Origin: Dreissena polymorpha
Taxonomy: Eukaryota; Mollusca; Bivalvia; Myida; Dreissenidae
Assembly (NCBI RefSeq): GCF_020536995.1
Contig: NC_068366.1
Location: 23,249,854 to 23,313,853, forward strand
Reading direction: 5' to 3'
DNA: 64,000 bases
The position numbers and the translations under genes were made by a program. The notes below the pieces were generated by a model that was not told the DNA's origin, did no database searches, and worked only from the letters and a program-made list of their open reading frames with translations. This document shows, in pieces, positions 40,463-53,449 of this stretch (position 1 is the first letter of the stretch; each line of letters opens with the position of its first letter).

Positions 40463-43400
40463 CTTTACTCTTAAAGTCTCAGTTGTCTGTGTGCGCGCGT
40501 CTTTTTAATCTTTCTTATTTCTTTATGCAATCTGTTTTCAGGTATTTAAAGTTCACAAAATGCGCATAATTTGCCTTGAAATAACATTACCAATTTTTCG
40601 TGTGTTTTATTGTTTGTCTTGCGTGTGAAGTGACCAATAAAATATCGAGTGCTTGTAATCCAGTACATAAACGTTGTTCACTCTTTACCATGACTTAATA
40701 CGTTTCCTCAAAATGTATTTCGATAAGATTCACTCAGTTTATATTCCGGGTTCATACTAAAAGTTTAAAACGAAATTTGAACAAGCGTAAAACAGGACAA
40801 ATATCGCTCGCCGAGTTCACAAAGACTTGTCCGCTTTTTTATTATCTAGTATGTATTTAAGGCAATTAACATGTGTGACCATTATATTTCGACTATTGTA
40901 ATACAAACGATAGAACTTAAAAAAAAAGATATCCCCCCCCCCCTTTTCAATGGTTAATGTCACATTTTTTTTTGAGGCTTTAGAAAGTGTGCTTCTGATG
41001 AAAATGTCTAACTGCACGTTCGAACATTCTCCGGATATCAATTAAACTTATTTTATTTGAATGCATCATTTCCGCAGACTGGTGGAAGTTTCAAGATATG
41101 TTGAAGGCTTTATCTTTGTAAACAATCGTGAATTAAGCGATTTTTTTTATTTTAACACGTTAATCAAAACCACGTGTTACAGATGTGATAACGTTCACAG
41201 ATCTTTTACTTGCCTATCAAAACGAAACAAATATATTAGGGTTAGGGTTTTTCCGAACCAATTTCCCTTTATTAAATAATGAGTTTCATATTTAATTAAA
41301 ATAAAGAAATATCAATTTGTTCCTAGTTATACCTTAACGCTCAGTTGAGCTTTTTACTGAATTGCAGTTGTTGAAAAGCATTTGGGATTTTTCTTTAACT
41401 TGTATGTTTAGAGATACATGTACTCTCATTTTAAACTTCCTTTTTCAAGGCGTCCACAATGCCAAATGCATTATCAGCATTCAAGCGCAAAGGCCTTGTT
41501 TACATCAAATATAAAAATGTCTAATGTGCGAGAATTCAATCCCTATTGTTTACATACGGTAGTTTATTACATTTAATTTCCATGTTCAACTTCACGAGCG
41601 ATGCGGTGTAAATACTGCGAAAAGAACGAATAGTTAAGAACAGGACAGTGCACTCATACCAGTACTTGATGTGATGTTCCGCCCATTTGGTTGAAGACCC
41701 CGTGTCACATTCGAAAGGATCTTATAATGAGACAGAGTACGATATAGCAATCATATAGAACGGAACCCATTGCCTCTTCGTGTACAAATGTATTGCCTTT
41801 CACTATAATACATAAGAATGTCGGAGTTTATTTAACAGTTACGTGGTATTTTTGTGTTCAATACAGGGAATGGCTCCTAGGGCACATAAAACGATTAATT
41901 ACGCAAAGAAGCATTGGTGGACAAATTTATCAACTTTATTTCGTTAATTCATAACATTTTATTTCCAATTTATTATAAGCTATATTTTTGGATATTAAAA
42001 AGCCTTAAACTATTCCGAAGATGCTACACCAATCATTTCCTTGATATTGCTTTTTAAAATAATTTTATACACCATTTGAAGTCAAATGATCATTAGATTT
42101 GCAATATTATATCCGTGGCGAGGTATTATTTTGACAAAATAATATGAAAGAAAACCAGAAATTAAATATTTAATAAAATTAGTGTTTAGTAAACATGTCA
42201 GGTAAACGATTGATAATTTAACATGTATGACAGAGGTCTATTTAATCATATTTTCTTTTTAGTTAATTGTTCACAAATTTTATACTAAAGTTCAAGAGGA
42301 TATGAGGCCACAGCGGACAAACACGGAAACACGTCCGAAAGCGCTCTAGAAGCATGCACACCATTACTGCTTACTAAATCCCTGATGGATTTCAATCAAT
42401 ATATAATGTTCAATTCTTGACTAGATTGTCATTAGATGTGACGAGGATCGCGATTTCGATTCCTCAGCCGGCAATATATCTTTTGAGGTGTTTGGTTGTG
42501 AAATTATTGTACGGACATTATGTCATACATTTCATTCAAGAATGACCCCCCCCCGCCTTTATATATTAACTGGTGCGAAAACGAAATCAGTATGCATATT
42601 TACGCCAGTGCAGATCATGTTTCAGTTTTTTAATTAAACGCCGTTAATTTTGTAATCAAAGTCGGCATACTTATCGCCAATGAGCAAGTAGGAATAATCC
42701 GTTTAAGAAAATTTATTTTTCTCTGAACTCTCTGTTTGCATCTAAAAGTGTAACCAATGAGTAATGAAGGTGTTGTAAACTTACGTGGCGGCCAAATATA
42801 TATAAGATCCAGAATTATTGAGAAATATATAACCCGTTCATGTGTCAAAGTTGTCTATAGTAGTTGCTTTGTTTTATTCATTATATTGGTAAGTATACCG
42901 GACTTTATTTGGCGTTTGAAATATAGTGTTTTAAGTCGTGTAAATTATACGAATTTCTTCACGAGTAATTAATTTGTTGTGTGTTGATATTGTGTGAGTG
43001 TTGTGGTATGAGCATTGTTATAATCGTATAACACGGTCAATGTCGTCAAAAAGTGGCATACACACTATATAGTTATACCGTTATTCTTGATTACTATGTT
43101 AAACAATATAATAAATATACGCATATGGATTAGTGACTGCTAAAAGACAAATATTTAAAATATTTAACATATATAATTAAGTACATAATATATCATTATA
43201 AATTATTAATTTTCTCTTAAACTATTTTTTTTTATTTTTAATATATAAGAAGTTGAAAGAATTTGCATGTACACAAAAAACTCGCTAATCAGACCGGGTA
43301 TCCAAGTGTCAAGGGTCATTCACAGTTTGCGGCATCTGTTTTGATAACGGATTAGTAGAACGCCCACATATGGTGTAAAATGACACTCATTGGCACCTTT

Positions 43401-43785
43401 TGATAATTACTTGCGCATTTTAAAATAGTTTCTTAACTTTTAACGATATAAAACTAGCTACATTGAATTCGGAAGACTTAAACCGAAAGAAATAAAAATG
43501 CTTTATTCTATGTGATATTATTAAAAAATTTAACAGATTGTCTATATTATTACGTATTTCATTAGCATTAAAAATATATTATGCAAAGTTTATAATGTCT
43601 TTTTTATTAGCCGACTGCATTAGAATGTCAAATTTATTTAACGTTGGCCACCTTTGAAAATATAGTTTTAAATATTCCTTCTAATTTCTCTATATAAAGG
43701 ACAAACAAGTACAAAGTGACACTCGTTTTCTATAGCGTGTCCGTTGCAAAACTTACATTTTTTATTTTCGCGTAGTATCAATTAT
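40463..43785. other. Spacer upstream of WASF
   Basis: Must hold the WASF promoter and 5' UTR near 40463-40700, but no TATA or initiator can be fixed by eye. A C-run lies at 40932-40944. The remainder is AT-rich with no supported gene. A weak tRNA-like piece near 42430-42475 is not called. Confidence 0.4.
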
Positions 43786-43815
43786 TACACCAACAACAAC
43801 AACAACAACAACATT
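43786..43815 (+). repeat. CAA microsatellite
   Basis: About eight CAA triplets (CACCAACAACAACAACAAC and on). Confidence 0.8.
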
Positions 43816-44119
43816 TATTCAGCAGTAAAGCTTATACAATCTCATAGCCTACATTATATATATGCATTATACAATTTATAAGTAATGGTAGAAAATAGAA
43901 CTTGGACGATAGTGTTAACATGGTTAGTTATGAAGGGAATACACAAGTGCATCTGATATTGCAACTGCACATCTTATATTAATTAATTACTTACAAGACA
44001 TACGATTGGAAGAATTTTCACTATTATTTGGAGAAATAAACATTTGTGCATACGAATGTTATATGTGGTTGTGTCTGGAATACAATTTAAAGAATCTTAT
44101 CTATGTGGAATATTTCAAA

Positions 44120-46490
44120 TAAATTACTTTCCAGTGGTGTCGTGCTGGACGTCCGAGGAACAAAACTACCACAGAGTATATGTCCTATAAGACGGCAAAG
44201 AGGGACTTCCGGCGAGCCCATAGATAAGCAGCAAATGGGAATATGATGCAGCTGAACCGGGACATTGACGAATCTGCAGAAATGAATACAAATGATTTCT
44301 GGAAACAGGTCAACACACGTCGTATGGCCTATAACTGTAATAACTCCACATCGGGTATCAAGTTCGGTGAAATTGTACATCGTGACCAGAAAGCGATTAG
44401 GGAACAATGGGGGTTTTATTTTGAAAGACTATATTCGCCATCTAACTCTGAACATTTTGATGACATATGGCGTGATCATGTGTCACAAAACGTTGGGCAA
44501 CTGCGTGAGACATTGATACCTGACAACAACGCCACAGTAATGCCCGAAGGCATTGAGAGGTGTATACGTTCTTGTCCAAATGGAAAGGCTCCTGGATATG
44601 ATGGTATAACATACGAGCATCTGAAGCCAGTAGCGAGTGCTATTTCGCCATTATAAGCTAATTTCTTCACTGCAATTCTTCGTACAGTGTACATTCCTGA
44701 CAATCTCAAGCGTGGTGTTATAATAACGCTTCATGAAGGAGGATCGAAACCAAAGGACAATCCGGATAGCTACAGAGCTATAACCCTTACTTCTATTGTG
44801 TTAAAGCTCTTTGAATCTGAGCTTTTACAACGATGTAGTACAATTATGATGGCCGACATTAACATTCAACAGGGTGGTTTCCAGGAGGGCCTTGGCTGTC
44901 TGATGACGTCATTCATGTTACGTGAAAGTGTCTATTTTGCACGTGAACATGGATCAAAGCTAAAGTGTGCTACCTGGATGGGAGACAAGCGTTCGATAAA
45001 GTGTGGCATGACGGCCTCTTTTACAAGCTCGAAACAAAAATAGACGACACTTCACTGCTCGCATTCATGGAATTATACGCGAACATGACTAGTTGTGTCA
45101 AAAATCGCGGCCATACATCGAAATAGTTCCCTGTTTGTCAGGGAACTCGCCAAGGCGGGAAAAGTTCACCAAACTGCTATCTAGTATATATAAATGGACT
45201 AATCAATGAACTTGAACATTCTGGTCTAGGTTTTTGTATGTACGGAATGAATATGAACAGTCCTACAGTAGCAGACGACATGATTCTAATTGCATTTTCA
45301 AAGCACGCACTTGATGGCATGATGTAAATATGCTATGACTATTCGTGTAAACGGCGCTTTGAATATAATCCATCAAAGTGTGCAGTTATAGTATTCAACG
45401 AACAGCGATTCAGTCGACCTGAACTTACTTGGACACTCGGGCGTGAAGCTATACAGGAAGCAGAAACGTACACACATCTTGGACTGAAATGTGACCGTAA
45501 CATGTCGAGCGGTGCACTGATGTGTGAAGCTTCGTCGAAGATGAGAGGTACTGTCAATTCTATCCTTCATTGTGGATTTAATCCTGCTGAACTTAATCCT
45601 ATAACACTTCGTAAAATATATGTTAATGTGGTCTTGCCCAAAGCTTTATATGGCTCGCCGCTATGGTGCAACTATCTTAATGCGACATAAATCAACTTGA
45701 AATATCCCATAGAAGATGTGTTAAACAAATTCTTAGCGTCGGTAGGTACACAAACACCGATGTTGCATTGTCATGCTTAAACATTGAATCCGCGGAAGAA
45801 CTTTGAGAAGCTTGAGTTTTTCGGGCAACTGTGCCGGCTTCCAGTTAGATTCTTGGCCAAGAAAGTGTTCATACATAGACTAACACGATATTGCTTAGGG
45901 TGCATTAATATGCAAGGGCTGATTCCTGACATCTACAGACTATTACAAAAGTACAGTTTGATGCCTACCCTAGAAACATATCTGGAAAGTGGTGTATTCC
46001 CCGGAAAGATGGCATGGAAACGGACAATCAAAAACAATGTTAGAATTTCAAACAGACAAAGACGCTCAGACATTGCAAATAAAATTACATGTCGCGATGA
46101 TTTAAAGCTATTTGAAGCTGATAGACCGCTTACCGCCATCGTCATTTCTTAGACTTCACCTTCACTTTCTGTGAACCACAAGTCAACGAAGATCCTAAGC
46201 ATGGCAATGTCGAGGCAATTTGCAAGTAAATGTGCAATCTGTTACAAGTTCACCGACAGTATTGTGAACCATACTCTCTGGTTTTGTGAAAAACCAGAAT
46301 CCAAAAGGAATAAGCTTATTGTTGAACTGTACAGAGTGATCGGGCACTGCAAATTTATGCAATTTATGGCTCTTCCCGTATTGACAATGAGTACCGGTAG
46401 ACATCTAGTGTGTCTTGCATTAACAGTAACTGAAGATGGCCTGTTTAGCAATTTCGTTTTACTAAAATTCATATGTGATCTGTTTTAACA
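44120..46490 (+). mobile_element. Decayed LINE retrotransposon (reverse transcriptase and C-terminal zinc motif)
   Basis: 5'-truncated non-LTR element. Order: MSYKTAKRDFRRAHR and FWKQVNTRRM (linker), CPNGKAPGYDGITYEHLK, DNPDSYRAITLTSIVLKLFE, QQGGFQEGLGCLMTSF, then a strand with VADDMILIAF (catalytic ADD), a thumb/C-terminal region, and CAICYKFTDSIVNHTLWFC, a Cys/His zinc motif. No endonuclease domain remains. Stops interrupt the frame at 44223 (TAA area), 44654, 45041 and 46150, and the frame changes between 45043 and 45500, so it is dead. The clade is not certain; the C-terminal CxxC...H...C fits CR1/Jockey-like or related groups. Confidence 0.8.
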
Positions 46491-46755
46491 TGTTTATATT
46501 ATATTCGCTGAAATGGACTATAATGTTTCTTTGTAATAACTTACAGGATGATATTGTCAGTATATTATGGATAACCTAACTTTAGCTTGAATTTTCGTTT
46601 AACGTAAAGTAAATTAAGTTATCGATAATAGCTAAATAGTGTGGTTTTATTGAATACTTTATAAGTTTATACGTTTACAAATATTACACCAACTTTCGCT
46701 TTCGACTTTGGTATGCGATATTGTAAATACATGTATAACAACAGCTGAAATGATA

Positions 46756-46775
46756 TGTGTGTGTGGGGGGGGGGG

Positions 46776-46851
<76 letters not shown>
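46756..46851 (+). repeat. GT/GTGC microsatellite
   Basis: GTGTGTGTGG, a G-run, about eleven GTGC units, then about fifteen GT units. Alternating purine-pyrimidine, a potential Z-DNA former. Frames through it are artefacts. Confidence 0.95.
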
Positions 46852-46853
<2 letters not shown>

Positions 46854-46989
46854 TATTTATTCATGCATATATATATTGTAAATTATGCCACTCTTCCTAT
46901 GTTGGACATGCTTTGTGATTATTGTATAGTTATGATGTTCGAATCTTCGATATCGGAGGAAATAAAGAATATATTTACAATTAGGTAAT

Positions 46990-47635
46990 CAGTTACACTC
47001 AAGCCACGTGTTGAGGAAAATGTGAACTGGTTTTCTTGTTCACTGTTTAGACGACCATTTATAATTATGTGGTTAGTGGATTTACATAAGTTAATTAATT
47101 TTTTGCCATTGCTATCAATGACTTTGTCTGGATTATTCCGTACGATCGATATAATATCGTTTGTATTTTCTGTGCTTGTAAATTCTAGAGAGTCAAGATG
47201 TTTGTCGAATTCTAAGATATCTGTTAAATTACCTGGCCTTGCATTAAGATGTTTTGCCTAACAACCCGTACTTTTCAATTCCTTTTTTCTATTTCATCAA
47301 AAAAAAATCAAAATCCTTATCAATAAAAACTTTTGAATTAACAGGTGGAATATGTGTATGACATATATACATATTAGAATCTAGGGCAAACAAATCATTT
47401 TTTAGCTTTACCGAGACTATTCTATATTGATTTACCTCTAGTATTGACATATCGATATATATTATATCGACCGCGTTCGATCTCTAATTTATGTGAAAAG
47501 TATGAGGCGAAACAATGCACTCCCTTCGAGTTCCCGACCAAGGTCGGTCAAGTGTGCGGTGTTGTGCTGGAGTAATGCACATGTATATTGTTTAAATTCT
47601 GTTGTATTTTGTCACGTTCACTGTATATTCTATGT
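46990..47635. other. Spacer without recognisable features
   Basis: AT-rich; an open frame at 47022-47261 has no recognisable domain. Confidence 0.4.
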
Positions 47636-47639
47636 ATTT

Positions 47640-47940
47640 TTTTTGTAAATGTATTTTTTTTTTGTAATAAAGAAAAAAAGTTTTGTTTTATGTCGTACTC
47701 CATTTTGATTAAATAGAAAATAGAATTCCATGTTAAACAATATTATTATGTTATTGAAATTAATTGAAATTATGTATATTTTGTAATAAAGAAAATAAAA
47801 AACTTCATACATGTTTTATGTCGTACTCCATTTTCAATTAATTGAAATTATGTATATTTTGTAATTTAGAAAATAAAAAAACTTCATACAATCATGTTTT
47901 ATGTCGTACGCCATTTGATTTAATAAAAAATATAATTCAC
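47640..47940 (+). repeat. Imperfect tandem repeat with GTTTTATGTCGTACTCCATT
   Basis: The motif recurs near 47683, 47813 and 47897 with TTTTGTAATAAAGAAAATAA before it: about three units of 85-130 bp. Confidence 0.7.
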
Positions 47941-47969
47941 ATGTTTAACAATATTTATCTAGAGGATAA

Positions 47970-48084
47970 TACACGGCTTAGACGGGCCGGGCAGTGATAA
48001 TCGGCCCGCAGGGAGCATAACGGCCCGAGGGCCGTTTGCGACCTGGGGCCAGTTATCACTGCCCGGCCCCGCTCAGCCGTGTAT
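47970..48084. repeat. GC-rich foldback element
   Basis: TACACGGCTTAGACGGGCCG and its near-complement CGGCCCCGCTCAGCCGTGTA enclose a second small palindrome (CGGCCCGAGGGCCG). The GC content stands out sharply from its AT-rich surroundings. Confidence 0.75.
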
Positions 48085-48775
48085 AAACGTCTATAATATA
48101 TATCTTACTTTGTTTTGTTTATCTATGTTTTGTTTTCTCTAAAATTTATTACAGAACTAGCTTTCTGTTCTTTTATTATCATTCAATTGATTACGCAGTT
48201 TGTAACCTATCATTATAATAGGGAGGAGTCTTTCTGATTTCACTTCCGCGCGCGTAAAGATCTGTGGCGGTAACAGGCTGAAAAAACTGACGGTATAAAT
48301 TTTGTGTATATTTATAAAGCTTAGGACCCCAAATGATAATATATATTTATAGAAGACTGTATATTGTCGCACGGTTGTAATAAATGTGTACTTTACAGAT
48401 TGAAAAAGTTCAATCATAATAATAAAGACTGTAATATTTGTTAACATTAAAAATTACAAATCTCACGATGTCATGAGACCACTAATGACGTCACAAACAC
48501 GAACTTCGTGTGATATGTTTTACTTAAAATAGTACCATTTAAATAAATAATAATGTATTTGATATATTTATGGAATACTGTATATTGGTCGCACAGTTGT
48601 AGTAAACGTGTGCTTTCTGCATGCAGTGATTCATTTTGAAATCCACATCAATGAGTCCCTGGGCCTGGGACTCGCATATTGTGAAACAATGGGTCCAAAC
48701 TGAAAACAATGGGTCCCAGATTGTGTCTTTGTAAATTATTTACAAATAATCTACTTAACATGATACGCGTTAGCC

Positions 48776-49976
48776 AGGGGGGGACGATTGAACTTTACCG
48801 GTACGCAACACTTTACATCAAACAGCGTACCCTAACCCTTACAGGTTTTTTTTTTTACTAAGAAAGTGACGCCGATATTCGGCGTTTTCCCCTACCAGAA
48901 TTTTTCCCCTAAAAATACCATTTCCCCTACAAAAATATAATTTTTCACCAAAATATCATATTTTATCCTCATAGAAATGTTTTTATTCTTTTGGGAAGTC
49001 GACACTTATCCAATTTGTACCATGTACAATGATCTCGCTCTCTCTCTCTCTCTCCCGACGAACACTCAAATGTGGGAATCCCAGTGATTCTATATATAGC
49101 TCTTAAATAACGTCATGGAAACGGGCAACTAATCGTATTAATCATGTGACTATTTTACTGGATTCCGGTCTTGCGCGAGAAGGGTGTTTCGTCAATTAAT
49201 TACGGGAAACCAGTCAAATTTTCATCCGGGTTATGTGAAAGCCAAGATATAAACGATAAAACAGAAAATAGTCTCACAATTGGCGTTCATACACGAACAA
49301 AATAAAACGTTCGGACTCGGAAAATATTTATTGCGTTGACGCATTTTTTAAGAATGAATCATCAAAACCGTTGAAACCCAGCAGGATTCGGAGGTACATG
49401 TAATCAACATCGATTAATACTGTCGGATTATTGTGAAAGTAGACAATCGGCAGCTGCCGCACCTTTCAATTCCAATACTGTAGCAGATCTAGATTGTCAA
49501 CCCATTCATCATGAAATTGAAATCATAATATTGACATCGTTACCCGGCCCCAGTTGAAAACATTTTCCATTATTAGTTCTACACCTGCAACTTTATTTAG
49601 GACTTTGACTTTAATATCATACTTGTTCATGTGTTTAAGAACAAAAAGGTCAGAGACAGCTTCTTTTTCTAAAAAAAAAACCTGAAGTCTGTAGGTGAAT
49701 TATAGACATTGAAATGAACAGTTTTTATTTTTTCCCCAAATATGTCTCTTTCGCGCTCGATTTTCCCCTTTTACCCAGCGTCCAGCGTCTTCCCCTTTTT
49801 CTAAAAAAAAACCCTGCCTTAACACCTAACACATAACAACTAACGCAACACCTTATAATCCCTTTTATCCTATATATTTCCTTAGTATCGGGGGCTACGG
49901 CCCCCAAACCCCCGCTTTGTCGATAGTGGTAAACAACTGCGTACCGGTAAAGTTCAATCTAGCCTAGCCAGGGCTC
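48776..49976. repeat. Older inverted-repeat element split by a hAT-like insertion
   Basis: ATTGAACTTTACCGGTACGC (48787) and its complement GCGTACCGGTAAAGTTCAAT (49939) bracket the hAT-like copy at 48842-49816. Without it the outer element is only about 220 bp. Confidence 0.65.
48842..49816 (+). mobile_element. hAT-like non-autonomous element, copy A
   Basis: 975 bp with ends CAGGTTTTTTTTTT and AAAAAAAAACCCTG, flanked by 5-bp direct repeats CCTTA. Internal marks: AGAAAGTGACGCCGATATTC, CTCTCTCTCTCTCTCCCGAC, GAATCCCAGTGATTC and TCGGCAGCTGCCG. No transposase frame. The CAG-type ends with a 5-bp duplication fit the hAT5-like group; superfamily is inference. Confidence 0.7.
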
Positions 49977-50224
49977 TTTTATGCAATTTTACAGCTAAAA
50001 ACAGAAATAGGTTTATAGCAAGTAAAATCTTTAATACAGTCTTCACGCTAAATATTTAAGCCAAATTGCCCTTCAGGCTAATGAGCTGAAACTTTGAATA
50101 GCCTGAAGACATGTTCAAGAGCCCGAAGAGGTCAATATAAATTTTATTACTTTTTTGGCCAGGAACACCAAAATAGTTATTAACAATCAGAAAATTTACT
50201 TTCATTAGTAAAAACAGATGCATA

Positions 50225-50707
50225 TTAATTGCGTTGACGCATTTTTTAAGAATGAATCATCAAAAACCGTTGAAACCCAGCAGGATTCGGAGGTACATGT
50301 AATCAACATCGATTAATGCTGTCGGATTATTGTAAAAGTGAAAGTAGACAATCGGCAGCTGCCGCACCTTTCCCTTCCAATACTGTAGCAGATCTAGATC
50401 GTCAACCCATTCATCTTGAAATTGAAATCATAATATTGACATCATTCCCCGGCCCCAGTTGACATTATTAGATCTACACCTGCAACTTTATTTAGGACTT
50501 TGACTTTAATATCATACTTGTTCATGTGTTTAAGAACAAAAAGGTCAGAGACATGCCTCTTTTTCTAAAAAAAAACACCTGAAGTCTGTGAGTTATAGAC
50601 ATTGAAATGAACAGTTTTTATTTTTTCCCCAAATATGTCTCTTTCGCGCTCAATTTTCCCCTTTTACCCAGCGTCCAGCGTCTTCCCCTTTTTCTAAAAA
50701 ACCCCTG
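50225..50707 (+). mobile_element. hAT-like element, copy B (5'-truncated)
   Basis: Homologous to the right half of copy A from TTGCGTTGACGCATTTTTTA onward, ending ACCCCTG at 50707. It ends 17 bp before the acceptor of the possible exon at 50725, so that intron's 3' end is partly composed of the element. Confidence 0.8.
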
Positions 50708-50724
50708 CACTCTCTTATTTTCAG

Positions 50725-50828
50725 TTCAGAAATCAACCCAGTTCCACCAGCAGAGACGTTCTCCATGGCCTGTGCGGGTTTACTTTGACGAAGACCTTGC
50801 AGTGAGCGAAATGTTGCAGGAAGCATAG
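50725..50828 (+). CDS. Possible terminal exon of an unidentified gene
   Basis: After a good acceptor (CTCTCTTATTTTCAG ending at 50724), one frame reads QKSTQFHQQRRSPWPVRVYF then DEDLAVSEMLQEA and TAG at 50826-50828. About 610 bp downstream is AATAAA (51438-51443). Composition is more gene-like than the surroundings. I recognise no family and find no partner exon in the window, so it may also be a captured or dead exon. Confidence 0.35.
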
Positions 50829-51249
50829 ACAAGGTGCAAGGTCATTTGGGCATTGGCCTTCTTAGCTGGTCAGTAAATACATTGATGGGTGTGATATAGT
50901 GAGTGAAAAAAGGTAAGAATTTAGCATTGAAAACAGCAAGCAGAATTAACATGTATTGAGCTCACCTCACAGCACAAAGCTAGTGGGTTGAGCCACTGTG
51001 GTCATTCTTTATCTGTCCTGTCATCAACATTTGATGAATAACTTAAGTGTTGCTGAATGATGATGTGGATTTTTTTGGAACGTTTGAACAAAAGGCTAAG
51101 ATCAACCACCTTATGATTAAGAGAGTAAACTGAAAATAACGGTTGTCAATGGTTGTTCTTGCAACCAATCCTTAACATTTTCAAATGTTAAAATTCTTGT
51201 TGGCACAAATAGCTTGCGTGAGTTATCAGCTAAAATTTTATGAAGACAA

Positions 51250-51395
51250 ACTCTTCTAGTGGTTATACCCCTATTAATTCATCAGGTTGTGCATAGACCT
51301 TGAAAGGGCTATTTGAAAATGAAGATTTTCCTGAAGAATTGCTTAATTCATCAGGTTGTGCATAGACCTTGAAAGGGCTTTTTGAAAATGAAGAA
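51250..51395 (+). repeat. Direct repeat of about 55-60 bp, two units
   Basis: TTAATTCATCAGGTTGTGCA occurs at about 51274 and 51343, each followed by TAGACCTTGAAAGGGCT and TTTGAAAATGAAGA. A simple tandem duplication in the presumed 3' UTR. Confidence 0.8.
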
Positions 51396-51437
51396 TTGCT
51401 GGAAATCAATGTAGGGCGCTTTAAAAACCTTATTTTC

Positions 51438-51443
51438 AATAAA
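51438..51443 (+). promoter_or_regulatory. Possible polyadenylation signal
   Basis: AATAAA in TTTTCAATAAAAACC, downstream of the possible exon at 50725-50828 and 25 bp before the foldback element. Confidence 0.35.
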
Positions 51444-51468
51444 AACCTGAACAAATACTTAGAGAGTG

Positions 51469-53444
51469 CAGGGGTTTTTTTTACTAAGAAAGTGACCCCG
51501 ATATTCGGCGTCTTCCCCTACTAGGTTTTTTTTTAGAAAAAGGGGAAGACGCTGGACGCTGGGTAAAAGGGGAAAATCGAGCGCGAAAAAGACATATTTG
51601 GGGAAAAAATAAAAACTGTTCATTTCAATGTCTATAACTCGCCAACAGACTTCAGGTTTTTTTTTTGAAAAAGAGACATGTCTCTGACCTTTTTGTTCTT
51701 AAACACATGAACAAGTATGGTATTAAATTCAAAGTCCTAAATAAAGTTGGAGGGGTAGATCTAATAATGGGAAATGTTTTTAACTGGGGCTGGGGAACGA
51801 TTTCAATATTGTGATTTCAATTTCATGAAGAATGGGTTGACGATCTAGATCTGCTACAATATTGAAAGGGAAAGGTGCGGCAGCTGCCGATTGTCTACTT
51901 TTACTTTCACAATAATCCGACAGTATTAATCGATGTTGATTACATGTACCTCCGAATCCTGCTGGGTTTCAACGGTTTTTGATGATTTATTCTTAAAAAA
52001 TGCGTCAACGCAATTAATATTTTCCGAGTCCGAACGTTTTATTTTGTTCGTGTATGAACGCCAATTGTGAGACTTTTTTTCTGTTTTAACGTCTATACCC
52101 ATCTTAGCTTTCACATAACCCGGATGAAAACTCGACTGGTTTCCGGTAATTAATTGACGAATCACCCTTCTCGCGCAAGACCGGAATCCAGTAAAATAGT
52201 CACATGATTAATACGATTAGGTGCCCGGTTTCCATGACGTAATTTAAGAGCTATATATAGAATCACTGGGATTCCCAGATTTGAGTGTTCGTCGGGAGAG
52301 AGAGAGAGCGAGATCGTTGTACATGGTACAAATAGGATAAGTGTCGACTTCCCAAAAGAAAGAAAAAAACATTTCTTTGAGGGTAAAATATTATATTTTG
52401 GTGAAAAATTATATTTTTGGAGGGGAAATGGTAGTTTTAGGGGAAAAATTCTGGTAGGGGAAGACGCCGATTATCGGCGTCACTTTCTAAGTAAAAAAAA
52501 CCCCTGCCCTACCATAATTTTTCCCCTAAAAATACCATTTCCCCTCCAAAAATATAATTTTTCACCAAAATATTATATTTTACCCTCAAAGAAATGTTTT
52601 TTTTCTTTTGGTAAGTCGACACTTATCCAATTTGAACCATTTACAACGATCTCGCTCTCTCTCTCTCTTTCTCTCCCGACGAACACTCAAATCTGCGAAT
52701 CCCAGTGATTCTATATATAGCTCTTAAATCACGTCATGGAAACCGGGCAACTAATCGTATTAATCATGTGACTATTTTACTGGATTCCGGTCTTGCGCGA
52801 GAAGGGTGTTTCGTCAATTAATTACCGGAAACCAGTCGAATTTTCATCCGGGTTATGTGAAAGCGAAGATATAAACGTTAAAACAGAAAAAAGTCTCACA
52901 ATTGGCGTTCAAACACGAACAAAATAAAACGTTCGGACTCGGAAAATAATAATTGCGTTGACGCATTTTTTAAGAATGAATCATCAAAAACCGTTGAAAC
53001 CCAGCAGGATTCGGAGGTACATGTAATCAACATCGATTAATACTGTCGGATTATTGTGAAAGTGAAAGTAGACAATCGGCAGCTGCCGCACCTTTCCCTT
53101 CCAATACTGTAGCAGATCTAGATCGTCAACCCATTCATCATGAAATTGATATCATAATATTGACATCGTTCCCCGGCCCCAGTTGAAAACATTTCCCATT
53201 ATTAGATCCACACGTGCAACTTTATTTAGGACTTTGACTTTAATATCATACTTGTTCATGTGTTTAACAACAAAAAGGTCAGAGACATGCCTCTTTTTCT
53301 AAAAAAACCCTGAAGTCTGTAAGTGAGTTATAGACATTGAAATGAACAGTTTTTATTTTTTCCCCAAATATGTCTCTTTCGCGCTCGATTTTCCCCTTTT
53401 ACCCAGCGTCCAGCGTCTTCCCCTTTTTCTAAAAAAAAACCCTG
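51469..53444. mobile_element. hAT-like element, head-to-head inverted pair (copies C and D)
   Basis: Copy C (51469-52506, minus) and copy D (52507-53444, plus, missing its first about 40 bp) are joined back to back, giving a near-perfect palindrome of about 2 kb. GAGTG flanks the pair at 51464-51468 and 53445-53449, so both arms seem to have entered as a single unit. No transposase frame. Confidence 0.8.
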
Positions 53445-53449
53445 GAGTG

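Noticed and set aside
42430-42475. tRNA-like B box (GATTTCGATTCCTC)
   Set aside because: No A box at proper spacing; too short to support a SINE.
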